DNA of 64,000 nucleotides from Planctomycetaceae bacterium (GTDB lineage: Bacteria > Planctomycetota > Planctomycetia > Gemmatales > Gemmataceae), in the NCBI GenBank assembly GCA_013823135.1, contig PNLP01000031.1:17601-81600 (forward strand), written 5' to 3'. The notes beneath the pieces were generated by a model. The model saw only the letters and a program-made list of their open reading frames with translations, was not told the DNA's origin and ran no database searches. A program made the translations under genes and the position numbers. Within the stretch, counting starts at the first letter, position 1; every line of letters starts with the position of its first letter. Shown piece by piece: positions 1 to 8,825 of the stretch.

Positions 1-443
1 ATGAAGGGCTCAAACTGATCGGCCGTGATCGGTGGCAGGTCGATCAACTGAACGCGGGTGTCTTCGTAATCCATCATTCCGGGGATGGGCTCTCGCGTGG
101 TGAACGGGTACGGTGCGACGGTGGGTGTGGCCTTGGTGAGTTTCGTGAGAAGCTGCGACTTCCCAGCGTTCGGCGGCCCCACGAACGCGATCTGCCCGGC
201 ACCCTGGCGTGGGAATTTGTACGACCCCGGCGCGGCTTTCTTGGGGCCGGACTTCGCCTGCTCGATCTGATCGGTCAGTTCCGAAATCTTCGTCTTGAGT
301 TCGGCCTGAACCTTCTCGCTCGCCTTGTGCTTCGGCAGAAGCACCCACATTTCCTTGAGCGCGACGAGCTTGTCCTCGGGCGTCTGGGCCTTCTTGTATC
401 GGGCGTCGGCGTCGTGATAATGCGGAGGAAGATTGACGGCCAT
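1..443 (-). CDS. TGS/Obg-type GTPase, N-terminal part (runs off the window)
   Basis: The gene enters the window at its 5' end and continues past base 1, so only about 147 residues are visible. An N-terminal helical segment of about 80 residues, rich in Lys and Glu, is followed by a G1 P-loop GPPNAGKS and a switch region TTREPIPGMM, then LIDLPP where the Walker B/G3 element is expected. This layout matches the Obg/DRG-like GTPases that carry a C-terminal TGS domain and act on ribosomes; the TGS domain would lie outside the window. The start ATG at 443 has GGAG upstream. It is transcribed divergently from the nucleoside phosphorylase gene, with a palindromic repeat between them. The family is clear from the P-loop context, but the exact subfamily is not. 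Confidence 0.85.
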   Translation of the reverse strand, partial: MAVNLPPHYHDADARYKKAQTPEDKLVALKEMWVLLPKHKASEKVQAELKTKISELTDQIEQAKSGPKKAAPGSYKFPRQGAGQIAFVGPPNAGKSQLLTKLTKATPTVAPYPFTTREPIPGMMDYEDTRVQLIDLPPITADQFEPF

Positions 444-460
444 CGATGTACTCCTGATGG

Positions 461-523
461 TTTAGCCGCGACCCGAAGGGGAGCGTGCTCGCGTGGCTCG
501 CTCCCCTTCGGGTCGCGGCTAAA
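461..523. repeat. Palindromic repeat, type A, copy 1
   Basis: Two perfect 24-bp inverted arms (461-484 and 500-523) start with TTTAGCCGCGACCCGAAGG and are separated by a 15-base loop. The element sits between two divergent genes, so it can fold in either transcript. A diverged copy with the same left arm lies at 4417-4479, which shows that it belongs to a dispersed family and is not a private terminator. Confidence 0.9.
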
Positions 524-576
524 CGACCGTCGTGATTGTACAACATCCGAGACATACCACTCGACAGGAACCACAC

Positions 577-1407
577 ATGCAGACGACGTCCCCGCTGTTT
601 GACCAGATTCAGGAAGCCAGCGCGGCCATCCGAGCCAAGTGGTCCGCTAAACCCGCGGCGGGGATCATCCTCGGAACGGGGCTGGGCAAACTCACCGAAG
701 ACATCGCGGCGGAAGCGGTGATTCCTTACGAGCAGATTCCGCACTTCCCTCGCAGCACGGCACCGAGCCACAAGGGGCAACTGGTTTGCGGGATGCTCGG
801 CGGCAAACCGGTGATCGCGATGGAAGGGCGCTTCCACTTTTACGAAGGGTGGACGCTTCAGCAGGTCACGTTCCCGGTGCGGGTGATGAAATCGCTCGGT
901 GCCGAAGTGTTGATCGTGTCGAACGCCTGCGGCGGCATGAACCCGCAGTGGGATAAGGGCGATCTGATGCTGATCCAGGATCACATCAACCTGCTGGGCG
1001 ACAATCCACTCATCGGTCCGAACGACGACCGCCTTGGCGAGCGTTTCCCGGACATGTGCAACTGCTACGACCGCGAGTTACTGAAACTCGGCAAGCGGGT
1101 CGCGATGGAAGAGAAGATCGTTTGCCATCAAGGGGTCTTCGTGGCGGTATCCGGCCCGAACCTGGAAACGCGAGCGGAATATCGTTTCCTCCGCACCATC
1201 GGCGCGGATGTCGTCGGCATGTCCACGGTGCCCGAAGTGATCGTGGCGATCCATTCCAAGATGCGAGTAATGGGCGTCTCGGTCATCACCGATCAGTGTC
1301 TGCCGGACGCCCTGGAACCCGCAAGCCTTCCCGAGATCATCAAGACCGCGAACGAGGCCGAGAAGAAACTCCGTGTCCTCGTTCGGCGTGTCGTCTCCGA
1401 ACTGTGA
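577..1407 (+). CDS. Purine nucleoside phosphorylase
   Basis: This is a 276-residue class I purine nucleoside phosphorylase, which cleaves purine nucleosides with phosphate to the free base and ribose-1-phosphate in purine salvage. Visible family motifs are the phosphate-binding GTGLGKL near residue 30, MEGRFHFYEGW near residue 88, SNACGGMNP near 120 and DHINLLGDNPLIGPND near 140, with GMSTVPE as the substrate-pocket segment. Length is normal for the trimeric class. The ATG at 577 was chosen over an in-frame upstream start at 532 because homology begins a few residues after it. Its stop abuts the stop of the convergent PEGA lipoprotein gene. Confidence 0.93.
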   Translation: MQTTSPLFDQIQEASAAIRAKWSAKPAAGIILGTGLGKLTEDIAAEAVIPYEQIPHFPRSTAPSHKGQLVCGMLGGKPVIAMEGRFHFYEGWTLQQVTFPVRVMKSLGAEVLIVSNACGGMNPQWDKGDLMLIQDHINLLGDNPLIGPNDDRLGERFPDMCNCYDRELLKLGKRVAMEEKIVCHQGVFVAVSGPNLETRAEYRFLRTIGADVVGMSTVPEVIVAIHSKMRVMGVSVITDQCLPDALEPASLPEIIKTANEAEKKLRVLVRRVVSEL

Positions 1408-1884
1408 CTACCGAATGGCCCCGGTTTGGATGATCGTTGGGCTTGTCTGAAGCCCCGAGGGAACGACCGCTGCTGGCATTGGTGTCGGGGCGGCTGGAAG
1501 TGGCCGCAGCGTTACCTTCGTCTGGTCGGGGCTCAGCGAGTGCGTCGAGTCGGATATGACGTCGATCACGAGCCCAATCGGCCCACCAAGCACGAGGTTC
1601 CCGAAGACCCATGGGTTCAGCCGCCGGCGCACCGTAACCTGGGCCGTCTCGTATCCCGGCGCAACCACTTCCACTTTGTGTTCCGTCTTGCGTGTCAGCG
1701 AGACCGTTCCGGGTGCCGTTCCCGTTGGCTGGCCGTCCACGACAAGCGTGGCCCCCGGCGTGTCGCTCAGGATGGTCACTTTCTGATCCTGGCCACCCCG
1801 GGTTACCACGGTTGCGCAGCCTGAGCCAACGACCATCAACCCCAGAACTGCCACGAGCGGATTGCACACGCAGATTCGCTTCAT
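1408..1884 (-). CDS. PEGA-domain lipoprotein
   Basis: This is a small secreted protein of 158 residues. The N-terminus MKRICVCNPLVAVLGLMVV followed by GSGC is a lipoprotein signal with Cys at about position 23. A PEGA-type repeat follows (KVTILSDTPGATLVVDG ... GYETAQVTV), a fold found in surface and carbohydrate-associated proteins. A Gly/Pro-rich hydrophobic stretch (NLVLGGPIGLVIDVI) may insert in or lie on the membrane. The start was placed at MKRI rather than eight codons upstream because the signal peptide begins there. Its stop codon touches the convergent phosphorylase gene. No enzymatic motif is visible. Confidence 0.75.
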   Translation of the reverse strand: MKRICVCNPLVAVLGLMVVGSGCATVVTRGGQDQKVTILSDTPGATLVVDGQPTGTAPGTVSLTRKTEHKVEVVAPGYETAQVTVRRRLNPWVFGNLVLGGPIGLVIDVISDSTHSLSPDQTKVTLRPLPAAPTPMPAAVVPSGLQTSPTIIQTGAIR

Positions 1885-2306
1885 CTCAATGCCCCCTGCT
1901 TGAATCACCCCCGTGATGGGGCGACTAATAGCGGGGAGGAATTACCTTTGCAACCGTACTTGGACGGCAGTCATAGCAAGCCGTCCAGCGGTTCCGAGTG
2001 AGTGACGAGGGTGGAGCACTCAGCCTGACTGGGGTGGAATTTCCGGACGTTGCCCGGATCATTCCGGACTCGCCCCCGGCCATCGTGAGAGATGAATTCG
2101 GTCGCAACTGTATTAATAAAATATTCTTAAAGCACGATATTATACATGTCATTCCGGACGAATAAGGTCATTCTGGGCTCAAATAACGGTTCCGGCTGTG
2201 GTGTCCCCCCTATCAGCCGGAATGATGGATCAGGCCGCTTCACGGCTGCTGCACCTACCTCCCGATGTGAAACACGGAACGACCCTGATAGCAACCGCCA
2301 GGGCCA
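1885..2306. other. Intergenic region without a gene
   Basis: No ORF here has convincing composition. A clearly AT-rich stretch lies at about 2108-2147 in otherwise GC-rich DNA and is a possible promoter for the minus-strand PEGA gene. The octamer ATTCCGGA occurs twice (near 2070 and 2152). Confidence 0.5.
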
Positions 2307-2807
2307 TTACTCTGCTCGCGGGTCGGAGTTGTCGAGCACGGTCTGGGTTTGGTTCGCGCGGAAGGCTTTGAGAGCTTCGCGGATTGCCGGAGACTTCCCA
2401 GCAAGAATTGCCGCAGCGAAGAGGCCCGCGTTGATCGCTCCCGCCTTCCCGATGGCAAGCGTGCCGACCGGAATCCCGGCAGGCATCTGCACGATGGAGA
2501 GCAGCGAATCGACGCCCCGTAGAACCGCCGATTCGACGGGCACGCCCAGCACCGGCAGGCACGTCTTCGCGGCACACATCCCCGGCAAGTGGGCCGCGCC
2601 GCCGGCACCGGCAATGATGACCTCGATGCCGCGGCCTTCAGCCTGTTCGGCGTAGGTGAACAGCAGGTCGGGGGTCCGGTGTGCCGACACCACGCGAACC
2701 TCGTGTGGCACGCCCAACTGGGTGAGCGTTTCGGCCGCGTGCTGCATGGTCGCCCAGTCGCTCCGCGAACCCATGATGATCCCGACACGCGGTTGTTCAG
2801 CGGACAT
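2307..2807 (-). CDS. purE: N5-carboxyaminoimidazole ribonucleotide mutase
   Basis: PurE class I, 166 residues, converts N5-CAIR to CAIR in de novo purine synthesis, using the product of PurK. The hallmark GSRSDW near residue 13, the catalytic SAHRTP near residue 41 and the loop AGAGGAAHLPGM near 68 are intact. The C-terminal half carries the conserved PAGIPVGTLAIGKAGA segment. The start at MSAEQP (2807) precedes the conserved strand by the usual distance. The partner purK lies 1.7 kb away on the other strand with zwf in between, so the usual purEK operon is split here. Confidence 0.95.
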   Translation of the reverse strand: MSAEQPRVGIIMGSRSDWATMQHAAETLTQLGVPHEVRVVSAHRTPDLLFTYAEQAEGRGIEVIIAGAGGAAHLPGMCAAKTCLPVLGVPVESAVLRGVDSLLSIVQMPAGIPVGTLAIGKAGAINAGLFAAAILAGKSPAIREALKAFRANQTQTVLDNSDPRAE

Positions 2808-2840
2808 GCCCTGTTCCTGAGTAAACGACTGAGTTGAGGT

Positions 2841-2887
2841 GCGACGCAGCAAGCGGCCGAACCGTTTTTCGCCGCTTGCTGCGTCGC
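2841..2887. terminator. Hairpin between zwf and purE
   Basis: Perfect 17-bp inverted arms (2841-2857 and 2871-2887, GCGACGCAGCAAGCGGC) enclose 13 bases containing TTTTT. The hairpin lies between the zwf stop and the purE start on the same strand. It could end zwf transcription, protect the zwf 3' end, or be another dispersed palindrome. There is no clear T-tract after the stem. Confidence 0.6.
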
Positions 2888-2900
2888 AGGATCTACTTTC

Positions 2901-4364
2901 TCACCCAATCGGCTGCCACTTGCGGCCTTCGGCAGCGAGCAAGTCCTCGGAGCACTGCGGCCCTTCCGAACCGACCTCGTACTCCTGTGGTTGCGGTGCA
3001 TCGTCGCGTTCCGTTGCCCCGATGATCGGGTCCATGATTTCCCAGGCTCGCTCGATTTCATCGGCTCGCATGAACAGTGCGGCATCGCCCGTGATCGCGT
3101 CGAGCAAGAGTCGCTCGTAGGCTTCGGGCAGTGCCTTCTCCTTGTAAGCGTCCTTGTAGTCGAACGCGAGGTCGCGAGGTTGCAGGTCCACGCCATCCAC
3201 GTTGGGCACCTTGGTCTGGAAGTTCAGTTTGATCCCCTCATTCGGCTGAATCATCACAGTCAGGTGGTTGCAACGCAGCACCTGCCCCGGCGGCAGCGGG
3301 AACATCAGGTGCGACGGACAACGGAACTGGATCATCACCTCGCTGTAGCGGTTCTTGAGCCCCTTGCCCGATCGCAGGTAGAACGGCACGCCGTGCCAGC
3401 GGCGGTTTTCGATCTCCAGTTTGACGGCGGCGAACGTCGGCGTCTTGGAAGTTGCAGGCACGCCCGGTTCCGAGTGGTAGCCCTTGTACTGACCAAGCGC
3501 GACAGCCTTGCGGGCCTTCTCCAGGGTCGGCACGGGGATCGCGGAGAGCACCTTCATCTTCTCGTTGCGGAGGTTCTCGGCCGTGAACCGCGTCGGGTCT
3601 TCCATCGTCACCATCGTCATGATCTGCAGGATGTGGTTCTGGAGCATATCCCGCATCACACCGCTACCGTCGTAGTACCCGCCACGGCGACCGACCGTCA
3701 CTTTCTCGGCGACGGTGATCTGCACGTGGTCGATGTACTGGTAGTTCCACAGTGGCTCGAACATCGTGTTCGCGAACCGGAACACGAGGATGTTCTGAAC
3801 CGTGTCCTTGCCCAGATAGTGGTCGATGCGGTAAAGCTGATCTTCACGCCAGTGCTTGTGTAGAGCTTCGTTCAGAGCAACCGCTGTCGCTCGGTTGTGA
3901 CCGAACGGCTTTTCGATGATCAATCGTCGGAAGCCGGTGTCTTCCTTGTTCATCCCAGCAGCGCCGAGGTGGCCAGCAAGTTGCGGGTAGATGTCAGGGG
4001 ACACCGACAGGTAAAACAACCGGCGGCCACCACCAACCCCTTCGTTAATAGTAAACCAATCTTGCAGCGGCTTCAGGCCTTCGGCCTTGGTAGCGTCTGC
4101 CGAAACGTAATGGATTCGCTTGGCGAACTCGGCCCACTTCGCCGGGTCGAACAGATCGCCAGCCCCGGTGATGGCCTCTTGCACCTTCGGGGTGAGGTGG
4201 TCACGGAATCCATCATCGGAATACGGGCTGCGAGCCACACCGAGAACCTTCGCCTCGGCCGGCAACCGACCCTTCAAGGCGAGGTTGTACAACGCGGGGA
4301 TCAGTTTCCGGGAAGTGAGATCCCCGGATGCTCCGAAAATCACGACCGTGAGCGGCGATGGCAT
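2901..4364 (-). CDS. zwf: Glucose-6-phosphate 1-dehydrogenase
   Basis: This 487-residue enzyme oxidises glucose-6-phosphate to 6-phosphogluconolactone with NADP+, the entry to the oxidative pentose phosphate pathway. The N-terminal Rossmann motif FGASGDLTSRKL is at residue 10, the signature RIDHYLGKDTVQN with catalytic His and substrate-binding Lys is near residue 180, and EKPFGHN lies just before it. Length and domain order are normal. The start codon has GGTCACACAC upstream, a weak ribosome site. It is followed on the same strand by purE, about 90 bases away across a strong hairpin. Confidence 0.97.
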   Translation of the reverse strand: MPSPLTVVIFGASGDLTSRKLIPALYNLALKGRLPAEAKVLGVARSPYSDDGFRDHLTPKVQEAITGAGDLFDPAKWAEFAKRIHYVSADATKAEGLKPLQDWFTINEGVGGGRRLFYLSVSPDIYPQLAGHLGAAGMNKEDTGFRRLIIEKPFGHNRATAVALNEALHKHWREDQLYRIDHYLGKDTVQNILVFRFANTMFEPLWNYQYIDHVQITVAEKVTVGRRGGYYDGSGVMRDMLQNHILQIMTMVTMEDPTRFTAENLRNEKMKVLSAIPVPTLEKARKAVALGQYKGYHSEPGVPATSKTPTFAAVKLEIENRRWHGVPFYLRSGKGLKNRYSEVMIQFRCPSHLMFPLPPGQVLRCNHLTVMIQPNEGIKLNFQTKVPNVDGVDLQPRDLAFDYKDAYKEKALPEAYERLLLDAITGDAALFMRADEIERAWEIMDPIIGATERDDAPQPQEYEVGSEGPQCSEDLLAAEGRKWQPIG

Positions 4365-4416
4365 GTGTGTGACCCTGTGGAGGTGGAGGTTCTACGGGAT
4401 CATGGTATGGTAATTG

Positions 4417-4479
4417 TTTAGCCGCGACCCGCAGGGGAGCGAGCATCCGCGTGCGTGCCCCATCCGGGTCGCTGCGAAA
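4417..4479. repeat. Palindromic repeat, type A, copy 2 (diverged)
   Basis: The left arm (4417-4440) is nearly identical to the arm at 461-484, with one substitution. The right arm (about 4452-4479) pairs with it imperfectly. The element fills the space between the divergent zwf and purK genes and ends 13 bases before the purK start codon, so it forms most of the purK 5' leader. Confidence 0.8.
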
Positions 4480-4492
4480 CAACGGGGCACTC

Positions 4493-5605
4493 ATGCGTGT
4501 TGGCATTCTCGGTGGTGGGCAACTTGGGCGGATGATCGCGCTGGCGGGCTACCCGCTCGGGCTGCGATTCACGGTGCTCGAGCCCGGCGAGGAATCGTCG
4601 GCTGGGCAAGTTTGCACTCAGATTTCTGGTGAATTCGACGACTACCGTGCCCTTTATGAACTTGCGAAGGTGTCCGATGTCATCACCTTCGAGTTCGAGA
4701 ACGTGCCCGTGGAAAGCGCCCGCTGGCTGGCCGAGCGGGTGCCGGTGTTCCCACCACCCCGGGCGTTGGAGGTGTCGCAGGAGCGGCTGACCGAGAAACA
4801 ATTCTTCGCGTCTTTGGGAATCCCCACGCCGGAATTCGCTGCCGTCAACTCCCGCGAGGAGTTCGACGCTGCTGTGCGGAAAATCGGGCTGCCTTCTGTT
4901 CTGAAGACCCGGCGATTCGGCTACGACGGCAAGGGGCAAGCCGTGCTGCGGACCCCGGCTGACTGCGAGGCAGCGTGGACGAAACTCGGCGGCCGCCCAC
5001 TGATTCTCGAAGCATTCGTCTCATTCGACCGCGAGCTCTCGATCATCGCCGTGCGGAGTCGCTGTGGGGAAATTGCGTCGTACCCGCTCATCGAAAACGT
5101 CCATCGCGACGGCATTCTGCACCGCTCTGTCGTCCCGGCCGGCAATCTGGGCGAAGAACTCACTGAACGTGCCGCGGAGTATGCATCACGCGTGCTCACC
5201 GAGTTGGATTACGTCGGGGTGCTGACGATCGAATGGTTCCAGGACGGGCCGCGACTCCTGGCGAACGAGATGGCCCCGCGGGTTCACAACTCCGGACACT
5301 GGACTATCGACTCCGCCTTCACGAGTCAGTTCGAGAATCACCTGCGTGCGGTGTGTGGGTTGCCACTGGGCCGGTGCGACGCAGTCGGCCACACGGCGAT
5401 GTACAACTTCATCGGCGCAGTGCCCGAAATCGCGGGGGTGCTCGCTAACCCGGATGCGCGACTGCACACATACGGCAAGAGCTTCCGGGCCGGTCGCAAG
5501 GTTGGGCACGTTACAATGCGGGCCGCGAACGCGGAAGAGTTGGCGGAAAAGCTGCCCGAGTGGGATCGGCAATTCGAGCGGCCCCAAGACGTGAACGGAT
5601 CGTGA
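4493..5605 (+). CDS. purK: 5-(carboxyamino)imidazole ribonucleotide synthase
   Basis: PurK, 370 residues, is an ATP-grasp enzyme that carboxylates AIR to N5-CAIR for PurE. The N-terminus MRVGILGGGQLGRM is the family nucleotide-fold signature. ITFEFENVP near 64, KTRRFGYDGKGQ near 138 and the C-terminal NEMAPRVHNSGHWT near 256 form the ATP-grasp active site. The ATG at 4493 was chosen over one 14 codons upstream because homology starts exactly here and the upstream codons lie in the palindromic repeat. It is divergent from zwf. Confidence 0.96.
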   Translation: MRVGILGGGQLGRMIALAGYPLGLRFTVLEPGEESSAGQVCTQISGEFDDYRALYELAKVSDVITFEFENVPVESARWLAERVPVFPPPRALEVSQERLTEKQFFASLGIPTPEFAAVNSREEFDAAVRKIGLPSVLKTRRFGYDGKGQAVLRTPADCEAAWTKLGGRPLILEAFVSFDRELSIIAVRSRCGEIASYPLIENVHRDGILHRSVVPAGNLGEELTERAAEYASRVLTELDYVGVLTIEWFQDGPRLLANEMAPRVHNSGHWTIDSAFTSQFENHLRAVCGLPLGRCDAVGHTAMYNFIGAVPEIAGVLANPDARLHTYGKSFRAGRKVGHVTMRAANAEELAEKLPEWDRQFERPQDVNGS

Positions 5606-5732
5606 GACGATTCGTCACCGTCGCTTGCCTCCGACACTCGCTTCGGTCACAATGCTGGTGAGCGAGTGGGCCGACCATCTCTCCCAGCGAACCCGGCCGA
5701 GCCCGTCCCCACTTCCTATCCGGAGGCGACCC

Positions 5733-7190
5733 ATGAAGTCCGGCCGCCGTCGTGCCTTGCTGTCAGCAGGTTTTCTTGGCCTTGCGGTGTCGATCACCAA
5801 CAGCCCTGCTCGCGCTCAGGAAGGTTCCCACACCCTCTGGAAAAGCAACCTGACCCCGGATCAGGTCCGTGCGGCCCTGGCGCAGATGGGAGCGGGCGAG
5901 AGCGGCCTCGACCCGTTTCAGGATATGGTCAAGGATTATCTCCTCAAAAACAACCCAACCATCAACCCGCAACAGGCCGAAGACCTGATCAAGAAGTTGA
6001 CAGGTGACAAACAGTTAATGGATCAGTTGAAAAAGTACGCGAAGCAGAAGCAAACCGACCCCGGCCGCCCCGGCAAACTCGCCCCGGAAGACTTTACCAA
6101 ACTGTTCGACCCCAAGCAGGGCGGCAAGTTGCCCGTCCTCCCACCTGACCTGAACCTTAAGGGATTCGGCCCGCCCAAGAAAGATCCGTTCACCGATCCG
6201 AAACTCGACCCGTTTATCGAACCCAAGGTCGAGCCCGTCCAACCATTCAATCCCAAGGGCGATCCCGGACCCAAGGGCGATCCCGAACCAAACCCAATAC
6301 AACCGGGTACCGGGACCAAACAACCTGAGAAAGAGAAAATCTCGATCGACAAGAATCCGTTTCCCGAGCCGGAAGAACCGAACGACGCACGGACGAAATC
6401 CTTGCAGGCTTTCGCCGCGTTGTGGGAACGGAACGTCGGCCCCCTGAGCGAGACACCCGAGGTGCAACGCGCACTCTTCGAAGCGATCGGCGAGAACGGC
6501 TTCGACTTCGACATGAAGGACGACAAGGGGAACAGCATCTGGGATCTATTAAAGCGCGGTGAGGGGAGCGATTCCAATCTCGATGATTTCCTGAAGGGTT
6601 CCGGGGGGAGCGGCTCAAACTGGGGGCTCGGCAACTGGGAACTACCCAAACTCGGAGACTGGTTTGGTTCGCGCCGCTCGAGCGGAGGCAACTCACCAAG
6701 TTGGCTCGGTTCGAGTTCGCCATCTCCGCGACCCACCCCGTCTGGCTCCGGCTGGAGTTTTGGCGGCGGTGGCGGATTGATCGCACTCAGTGGTAAGCAA
6801 ATTCTTATCGTGGTGCTCCTGCTGGCACTGATCGTCATGGTGTTTTACCAGCTAAAGAAGAGGGTTGGTCAGGAGAGTTCGTTAGCATTCGCGGGGGTGG
6901 GTGTCGGTGCGTGGCCAGTGGACCCGCGATCCATCAGCACACGGGAAGACGTGGTGAAAGCGTTCGAGTACTTGAGCGTCTTGATCTGTGGGCCTTCCGC
7001 GAAGAACTGGACGCACAGCACGATCGCAACCACCCTCGCCGACCTCGCAACGACTCACGAGAGGACCGCGATGATGCTGGCCCGACTCTACGAACTCGCT
7101 CGCTACGCCCCGCTCGACGAGGCGTTGACGCACAACGAACTGGTCGAATCCCGCAAGCTCGTCTGTTCACTCGCGGGGGTGTCCTACTGA
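5733..7190 (+). CDS. DUF4129-type membrane protein of the MoxR cluster
   Basis: 485 residues, starting at an ATG 7 bases after GGAGG. An Arg-rich signal peptide ends near AQEG. Residues about 40-350 are Pro/Gly/Lys-rich and low in complexity (many PKxDP units). A transmembrane helix (ILIVVLLLALIVMVFYQL) is near residue 360. The C-terminal 100 residues (EDVVKAFEYLSVLICG ... LARYAPLDEAL) match the DUF4129 helical domain found next to MoxR ATPases and transglutaminase-like proteins. Its stop overlaps the next start (TGATG). No enzymatic residue is visible; a scaffold or periplasmic role with the MoxR ATPase is an inference from context. Confidence 0.75.
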   Translation: MKSGRRRALLSAGFLGLAVSITNSPARAQEGSHTLWKSNLTPDQVRAALAQMGAGESGLDPFQDMVKDYLLKNNPTINPQQAEDLIKKLTGDKQLMDQLKKYAKQKQTDPGRPGKLAPEDFTKLFDPKQGGKLPVLPPDLNLKGFGPPKKDPFTDPKLDPFIEPKVEPVQPFNPKGDPGPKGDPEPNPIQPGTGTKQPEKEKISIDKNPFPEPEEPNDARTKSLQAFAALWERNVGPLSETPEVQRALFEAIGENGFDFDMKDDKGNSIWDLLKRGEGSDSNLDDFLKGSGGSGSNWGLGNWELPKLGDWFGSRRSSGGNSPSWLGSSSPSPRPTPSGSGWSFGGGGGLIALSGKQILIVVLLLALIVMVFYQLKKRVGQESSLAFAGVGVGAWPVDPRSISTREDVVKAFEYLSVLICGPSAKNWTHSTIATTLADLATTHERTAMMLARLYELARYAPLDEALTHNELVESRKLVCSLAGVSY

Positions 7191-8752
7191 TGCGCCCCAG
7201 ACACCTGCTACTCGTTGTCGTGCTCGTGGCGGTCCCGACGACCGCGTTCGGGCAAGCCCGACGAACGACAACTACCAACGAACCGACTGCGAAGCAGTTC
7301 GAAATCTCCGCGGACGGGACCGATCTCTTTCGCGCCCTCCTCGATCGTGCCGGAATCAAGCCAGTCCGCGAGCAGGATATCTGGAACCTTCATCAGGGTG
7401 CCGAAGATGTGATCGTGATTGTGATGGGCACATCCCGTCACGGTCATCATCGTGGCGGCGTGGGGATTGGGTTGAGTGCCGCCCAGCAGGTCACGTTCAG
7501 CGGTGGCGCGGCCTTCATTGCCACGGATTCGCCAGTTGACCTGGAAGCGTTCAACCAGGGCCACCGTGCATGGGTCTCCCCGTTTCGGGTTCGGTGCAAC
7601 GACAAGACATCGGTCCACGGTGTGCTCGATACTGATGGAAGCGTGGAATGGAAATACGACTGCCCGTATGTTCTCCCGATTCCGCCGTCGCGCGTCGCCC
7701 TGCAAGACCCCGACAACCCCCTGACCCGTGTGTTTCATGGCAACGGGGCGGAACTCAAGCCACTCACCAAGGTCGCGACCAATTCCAGTTCGTACTTCGC
7801 CATGGACACGTTCCGCGGGCTGATGAGTCAGCCCGTCGCGCAGTTCCCCAAGGGTTGTATCGCCTATCACCCTGATGGTCAGTTCGGCGAATCCGTAAGG
7901 ATCGACGATGCCGTGTTCGCTGTGGGTGGCTACGGTTTCGGCGGCGATCAGGACACTACTTATCGTTTCCTGGCAATGGCCGATCAGAGCGTCTTTATCA
8001 ATCAGATGCTCATCGAACCCGGAACGCAGAACCTGGAACTGACCTACCGCGTCATCGAGTATCTGCAGGGGCCGGACAAACGGAAGCGATGCCTGTTCAT
8101 CGAGAATGGCCGTGTGATCGAGAGGTTCGACGAATTGCGGCAAGCGTTCGCCACACCGAAGCCGCCACTGCCCATGCCGAACCTTGGGGCGATGCAGGAC
8201 AAACTCGTCGATCTGGGAAACAAGCTGGTCGGCGACATGCAGGAACGCGACGTGTTCAACAAACTCCTGATGCGTGCCTTCGGCCTCCCCGCGATCGTTC
8301 GGCTGTTGCTCCTCCTTGGCGCGCTCTATGGGATGTGGTTCCTGCTCCGACGAATGTTCACCGCACGCAAGCCAACGGACATCCCACATCCACCCGCAGT
8401 GGCGGGCGTTCCATCGGGGCCGCCGGGTGTGTTCGACCGCCGTCAGAAGGAACTCGTTCGCAGGAACAACATCTACGAACCGGTGCGGGACATGGTCCGC
8501 GAGTTCTTCACCTCGCTTGGCGTTCACGGCGAACAGGGACCGAAACTCCCGACACTCGTGATCTCGAAGGTCGTTCGGAAGCCCGACTCGCTGCGTGCCG
8601 CGATCAAGGACTTCTGGAAGCTGGCATACGGACCGCCGCAAGAGGTGAGCGTGAACCGCTGGCGAGAACTGGACGTTTATTTCGAGCGGGTTCAAATTGC
8701 CCACGCGGACGGCAAATGGCACTTCGTTCTGGATGCTACTACCGTAAGTTGA
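7190..8752 (+). CDS. DUF4350-like secreted and membrane protein
   Basis: 520 residues. The ATG shares a base with the preceding stop, indicating translational coupling. A signal peptide ends near AFGQA. Residues about 40-320 resemble the DUF4350/glutamine-amidotransferase-like domain usually encoded beside MoxR and DUF58 genes (for example VIVIVMGTSRHG, GGAAFIATDSP and a long soluble part). A transmembrane helix lies at about residues 366-385 (PAIVRLLLLLGALYGMWFLL), with a cytoplasmic tail after it. It is the second gene of the cluster. The family call is moderate because the domain is divergent. Confidence 0.65.
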   Translation: MRPRHLLLVVVLVAVPTTAFGQARRTTTTNEPTAKQFEISADGTDLFRALLDRAGIKPVREQDIWNLHQGAEDVIVIVMGTSRHGHHRGGVGIGLSAAQQVTFSGGAAFIATDSPVDLEAFNQGHRAWVSPFRVRCNDKTSVHGVLDTDGSVEWKYDCPYVLPIPPSRVALQDPDNPLTRVFHGNGAELKPLTKVATNSSSYFAMDTFRGLMSQPVAQFPKGCIAYHPDGQFGESVRIDDAVFAVGGYGFGGDQDTTYRFLAMADQSVFINQMLIEPGTQNLELTYRVIEYLQGPDKRKRCLFIENGRVIERFDELRQAFATPKPPLPMPNLGAMQDKLVDLGNKLVGDMQERDVFNKLLMRAFGLPAIVRLLLLLGALYGMWFLLRRMFTARKPTDIPHPPAVAGVPSGPPGVFDRRQKELVRRNNIYEPVRDMVREFFTSLGVHGEQGPKLPTLVISKVVRKPDSLRAAIKDFWKLAYGPPQEVSVNRWRELDVYFERVQIAHADGKWHFVLDATTVS

Positions 8753-8825
8753 GGCGAGGGATTGCAGCCAGTCTGTACAGCGACGCAGTGACTGATTACC
8801 AGGAAACGACAGCAGGGAGTGTGGC

